Source of the DNA: Oopsacas minuta
Lineage: Eukaryota; Porifera; Hexactinellida; Lyssacinosida; Leucopsacidae
Length of the DNA stretch: 64,000 bases
Assembly: GCA_024704765.1 (NCBI GenBank)
Contig: JAKMXF010000354.1
Span: 372,690-436,689, forward strand
Direction of reading: 5' to 3'
The notes beneath the pieces were generated by a model. That model had not been told where the DNA came from, searched no databases, and saw nothing but the letters and a program-made list of their open reading frames with translations. Shown piece by piece: positions 61,013-64,000 of the stretch. A program made the translations under genes and the position numbers. Numbering within the stretch: position 1 is the first letter of the stretch; every line of letters starts with the position of its first letter.

Positions 61013-63838
61013 TTACTTCTTAGCATTCAATGCCGCGTTAATGTTCTCATCTAATCTGAGAATAGTAGGATCGTCTCTGGAGTAGACTCCAGTCTGTAAC
61101 AAGATATTCCTCTGCTCCACCCATCTAGCAATCTTAGACTCCAACTCATTTTTAGTAGTATTCTCTCTCATTGAACCACTCAGACTCAGAGATTCTACTG
61201 TCTCTGCTTTAGCTCCATTATCTGCTCTATAACTCCCTCCCATGTGCTGTGTAGCAGTTTGAAGGTGTTCTAGCTCTTGTTTAGTTTTCTGTAGTTCCTG
61301 AGCAATCCCTTGTGTCTCTTCTCTCTGCATGTAAGCGTGTCTTAACTGCTCCAATTCCTGTTGTTCCTGCTTTAACTTAGCTTGACTAACTGCATACTCT
61401 TGTTGTCTCATCTTAGCTAATTCCTGCAGAGCTCTCCCCCATTGCTGTCTATACTGCTGTTTAGCTTGTAATGCTTGAGAGAGTTGTTGTTCTAGTTTTA
61501 CTCTTTCTGCTTCTACTACTGTTAATTCTGCTTGTAGTTTGGCTTCAGGCTTTGTACGACTCTCTTCCATTACACGCTGAAGCTCAGTCTCTCGCTGTCT
61601 CAAACGACGCTCTATCTCTTCCAATCTTTCTTGTAGTGTTTTAATCTTCTCTTCACTCAGAACTAGTCTACCTTTATCTATGGATAACTTTTGTTCGTAT
61701 TCAGCGCTTACCTCCCGTCTCAAGCTTATCTTCTCTCCCTCCCATCTCTCCAGCTGTAAGGATAGAGTCTGTTCTCTTCTGATCAGCTCCTGATCTCTGA
61801 GGTCTAACTCCCTTCCTCTCTCTCTCACCTCTTCCAATCCGTTTCTTAACTCAGTCTGTAGTTCATCATACTGATGAGACTTATTCTCTAGCTCTTCCCT
61901 CTTACCAGCTTCCTGTCTGCTCCATTCCTCAGCTAGTCTCTGCAGGAGTTCTGTCTCTTTGTATTTAAGCTTATCTCTAAACTGAGATTCCTCTCTCTCC
62001 TTCCACATCTCCATCTGTAGTGCTTCTTTATACTCTTCTGAAGCTAGCACCCTTTCTAGGGGTGCAGGGGCTGGAGGGGGCGGCTCGATAACCTGAGGGA
62101 TTGGAACAGGCTCAACAGGTGTTCGGGGGGGTAACTGCATCTGGGGTGTAGGCTGATGAATAGGTGAATGTGTCGGATTGACAGTGACAGGAGCAAGTGA
62201 TAAGTTGATCTGTAATTCTGCTACAGTGCCAGATCTAGAGAGGAGAGGAGAACTCATAGAATGAGAGAAATTATGAGCAGATACAGCATGAGAGAATACT
62301 GATGATAGAAGTACAGTAGAGGTAGCTATAGGTTGAGACTGTGAGTAGAGTTGTATCTGTAATGGCTCTGTCTGGGTGTGTTCCATTAGCAGTGAGAGAG
62401 GAGTACTGAGATCGAATAAGCAGCAAGAACTATGGATGCGTTGAGGATGGGAGAGAGGGAGGGAGTGTGGGAGAGGGATCTCTATAGGTTGTGTGAGAGA
62501 GAAGAACTGATAGAGATAGTGTAGGGAGTAGGAACCAGAAGGTGGGAGTGATAAGTTAGTGATTGTAGGGATGTCTATTGTGAAGCAAAACGTCAAGTTC
62601 TCCTCTGACTGTGTAGGAAGGACAGATAAAGGGGGAGGGGCAATAGTTTCAGGAGATAGAACGAGGGGAGAGGGAGGATCAGGTGGGAGATGTAAGTCAT
62701 CCAGGTCTGGGAATGGAGGCGGAGGAACAGGAAATGTTTCTGGTCTCTCCGTGTCAATAGGTAGAGGATGCTCTGGAGAAGATTCAATCCTAAGAGAAGC
62801 TGAAACACTGAGACTAATTAGCTGTTCGTTGAGAGCCGTGCTATCAGCCTGTTGAGGGAGAAGACGAATGTGTTTCTCAATGTGGGTGGGTAAGGACTCC
62901 TGGGATCTCATGAGACTACTGGAGAGTTCAGATAGAGACATCTCCCCTTTACCTATACGGTGTTCTTCTGAGAGGAGTGTGAGTGAAACTGGACTGTGAC
63001 CGGTTAGTAAGAGGTGTAAACTTTCGCGAGTTGAAAGTATTCTCATGGTTATCCTCTCCGGTTTGAAGGAAGTAGAAGCTGATGAGCTACACATATCAGC
63101 TAGTTGATCTGCCATCTCGCTCTCAGCTCCAAGAGTGAGAGAGAACGTCTCTGATTGGATCTGAGAACCCAGTAGTGAGTAGATCAGCTGTAGAGTTGCA
63201 TCTGAATGTGAAGAGCCGTATACTGGATAGTTCTGTGGATTTAGTACAGTTTGTATTGTGAATGTCAATGCGAAAAGAAGTTTATCTAATCCTATATCTT
63301 CTCTCTCCTCTTCTACGATGAAGTATCCGTGTTTTGGATCCAGGGTAATCTTAGGTAGCCTGGTTTGGGACGGCACCTGTGGAATGGAGTGATCGGGTTG
63401 ATTGAGAGGAGACGGAGAGTCATTTTCTGCGATTGTAGCAGACTCTTGAGTGAGTAACACGAATATCTCAGGTTTGAGACGTGGATAAGATACATTCAGT
63501 AGTCTAATCCAGTGACCTTTAGCAGGACGCTGTTGAGCAGTACGAAGGTCTAACAACAGGTAACCTATATTCTCCTTAGTCTTAGTACGATTATCCATAG
63601 CACATAATATAAGTTTTAGAGGAGTACGATGCAAGCGGTGCTGCTGTAATTGCTTATGAGAAATTTCCCAACACAGCTCTGTGTTGATGTGAGGGGAAGT
63701 GAGATGAGGTACAGGGTCGGTAGAGAGAGACTTACCAGAAAAAGTGCTCTCAACAACCAAACTGTGTCCAGGTCTAGGGGGGAAGTAGCGGCCTTCTGAG
63801 ATACCCACTACAAGCAGCTTATCCTCTCCTGACGTCAT
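61013..63838 (-). CDS. CEP120: Centriole elongation protein CEP120
   Basis: A 941-residue intronless frame from the MTSGEDKL start; five further codons are open upstream (human 986). The N-terminal C2 domain matches CEP120 closely: LLVVGISEGRYFPPRPGHSLVVES, HTSP-type loop, QLQQHRLHRTPLKLI, NIGYLLLDLRTAQQRPAKGHW. More C2-like strands follow to ~600, with Pro-rich links. Residues ~640-900 are a long coiled coil (EMWKEREESQFRDKLKYKETELLQRL and so on, many Gln/Glu), as in the centriole-binding C-terminus. CEP120 localises to daughter centrioles and supports assembly and ciliogenesis. Its presence argues for an animal with ciliated cells. Confidence 0.93.
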   Translation of the reverse strand: MTSGEDKLLVVGISEGRYFPPRPGHSLVVESTFSGKSLSTDPVPHLTSPHINTELCWEISHKQLQQHRLHRTPLKLILCAMDNRTKTKENIGYLLLDLRTAQQRPAKGHWIRLLNVSYPRLKPEIFVLLTQESATIAENDSPSPLNQPDHSIPQVPSQTRLPKITLDPKHGYFIVEEEREDIGLDKLLFALTFTIQTVLNPQNYPVYGSSHSDATLQLIYSLLGSQIQSETFSLTLGAESEMADQLADMCSSSASTSFKPERITMRILSTRESLHLLLTGHSPVSLTLLSEEHRIGKGEMSLSELSSSLMRSQESLPTHIEKHIRLLPQQADSTALNEQLISLSVSASLRIESSPEHPLPIDTERPETFPVPPPPFPDLDDLHLPPDPPSPLVLSPETIAPPPLSVLPTQSEENLTFCFTIDIPTITNLSLPPSGSYSLHYLYQFFSLTQPIEIPLPHSLPLSHPQRIHSSCCLFDLSTPLSLLMEHTQTEPLQIQLYSQSQPIATSTVLLSSVFSHAVSAHNFSHSMSSPLLSRSGTVAELQINLSLAPVTVNPTHSPIHQPTPQMQLPPRTPVEPVPIPQVIEPPPPAPAPLERVLASEEYKEALQMEMWKEREESQFRDKLKYKETELLQRLAEEWSRQEAGKREELENKSHQYDELQTELRNGLEEVRERGRELDLRDQELIRREQTLSLQLERWEGEKISLRREVSAEYEQKLSIDKGRLVLSEEKIKTLQERLEEIERRLRQRETELQRVMEESRTKPEAKLQAELTVVEAERVKLEQQLSQALQAKQQYRQQWGRALQELAKMRQQEYAVSQAKLKQEQQELEQLRHAYMQREETQGIAQELQKTKQELEHLQTATQHMGGSYRADNGAKAETVESLSLSGSMRENTTKNELESKIARWVEQRNILLQTGVYSRDDPTILRLDENINAALNAKK

Positions 63839-64000
63839 AATTAAATTCACCAAGGGATCTAAGTTATAGAATTACTAGAGAATCTAGTGTCAATCAACAT
63901 CACAATTTCACGGCAAATATTGTCCCTTCAGCAGGGCATACAATTGCAATATATAAATTTCGTCAGAGATTCCCTCATATAAAAGATAAGCTAACACTAC

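Noticed and set aside
1-64000. Prokaryotic or viral origin, CRISPR arrays, operons
   Set aside because: Spliceosomal introns, animal-specific genes and individual promoters show a nuclear animal genome; no regularly spaced direct repeats were seen.

Overview
The window is nuclear DNA from a compact, AT-rich metazoan genome. Short GT-AG introns (mostly 50-100 nt, with a few longer) interrupt many genes. Most genes lie a few hundred bases apart, on both strands but mainly the minus strand. The gene set is animal: the NELF-A subunit of the pausing complex, CEP120 (centriole), an UNC13D/BAIAP3-type exocytosis protein, a USP30-type deubiquitinase, an ankyrin-TRP channel, a THEG-repeat sperm-type protein and a small-Maf-like bZIP. 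A DD3-3 family secreted protein, otherwise known from amoebae and early-branching animals, together with the gene density, makes a sponge the best guess. That placement is inference, not proof.

Layout. 1-5.3 kb: a partial unrecognised gene, a gene fusing a C-CAP-like beta-helix to a class IV sirtuin, MRGBP, and a USP30-like protease. 5.7-12.5 kb: a 1521-codon intronless orphan with a C-terminal anchor, then a propeller-like orphan and its frameshifted tandem copy. 12.9-24 kb: NUBP1, a foldback element, DNAJC8, a THEG-repeat protein, NUDT18, a ubiquitin-like-domain orphan, and seven-exon EFTUD2. 24-34 kb: a SAM-domain protein with 57-nt coding repeats, the TRP channel, RPL18A, NELFA, RPS5. 34.5-44.4 kb: an RRM protein, hairpin elements, a POT/SLC15 transporter, IK/RED, and the eleven-exon DD3-3 gene. 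45-53 kb: an ADF-H plus Rab GTPase fusion and a nine-exon ABCD transporter whose one large intron hosts a Tigger-like MITE and, on the opposite strand, the bZIP gene. 52.7-64 kb: DNAJC24, RPS26, ANKZF1, the UNC13-like gene and CEP120.

Several genes share a pathway. EFTUD2, IK and DNAJC8 are spliceosomal. NELFA and MRGBP act on transcription and chromatin. RPL18A, RPS5, RPS26, DNAJC24 (diphthamide) and ANKZF1 (ribosome quality control) act in translation. This looks like ordinary mixing of housekeeping genes in a dense genome, not an operon.

The most novel items are the ADF-H/Rab fusion, the C-CAP/sirtuin fusion, the intron-nested Maf-like bZIP, the 1521-aa orphan, and departures from the usual G3 and G4 GTPase motifs in EFTUD2. 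Exon joins given below were derived by hand from GT/AG sites and checked for reading-frame continuity; no transcript evidence was available.
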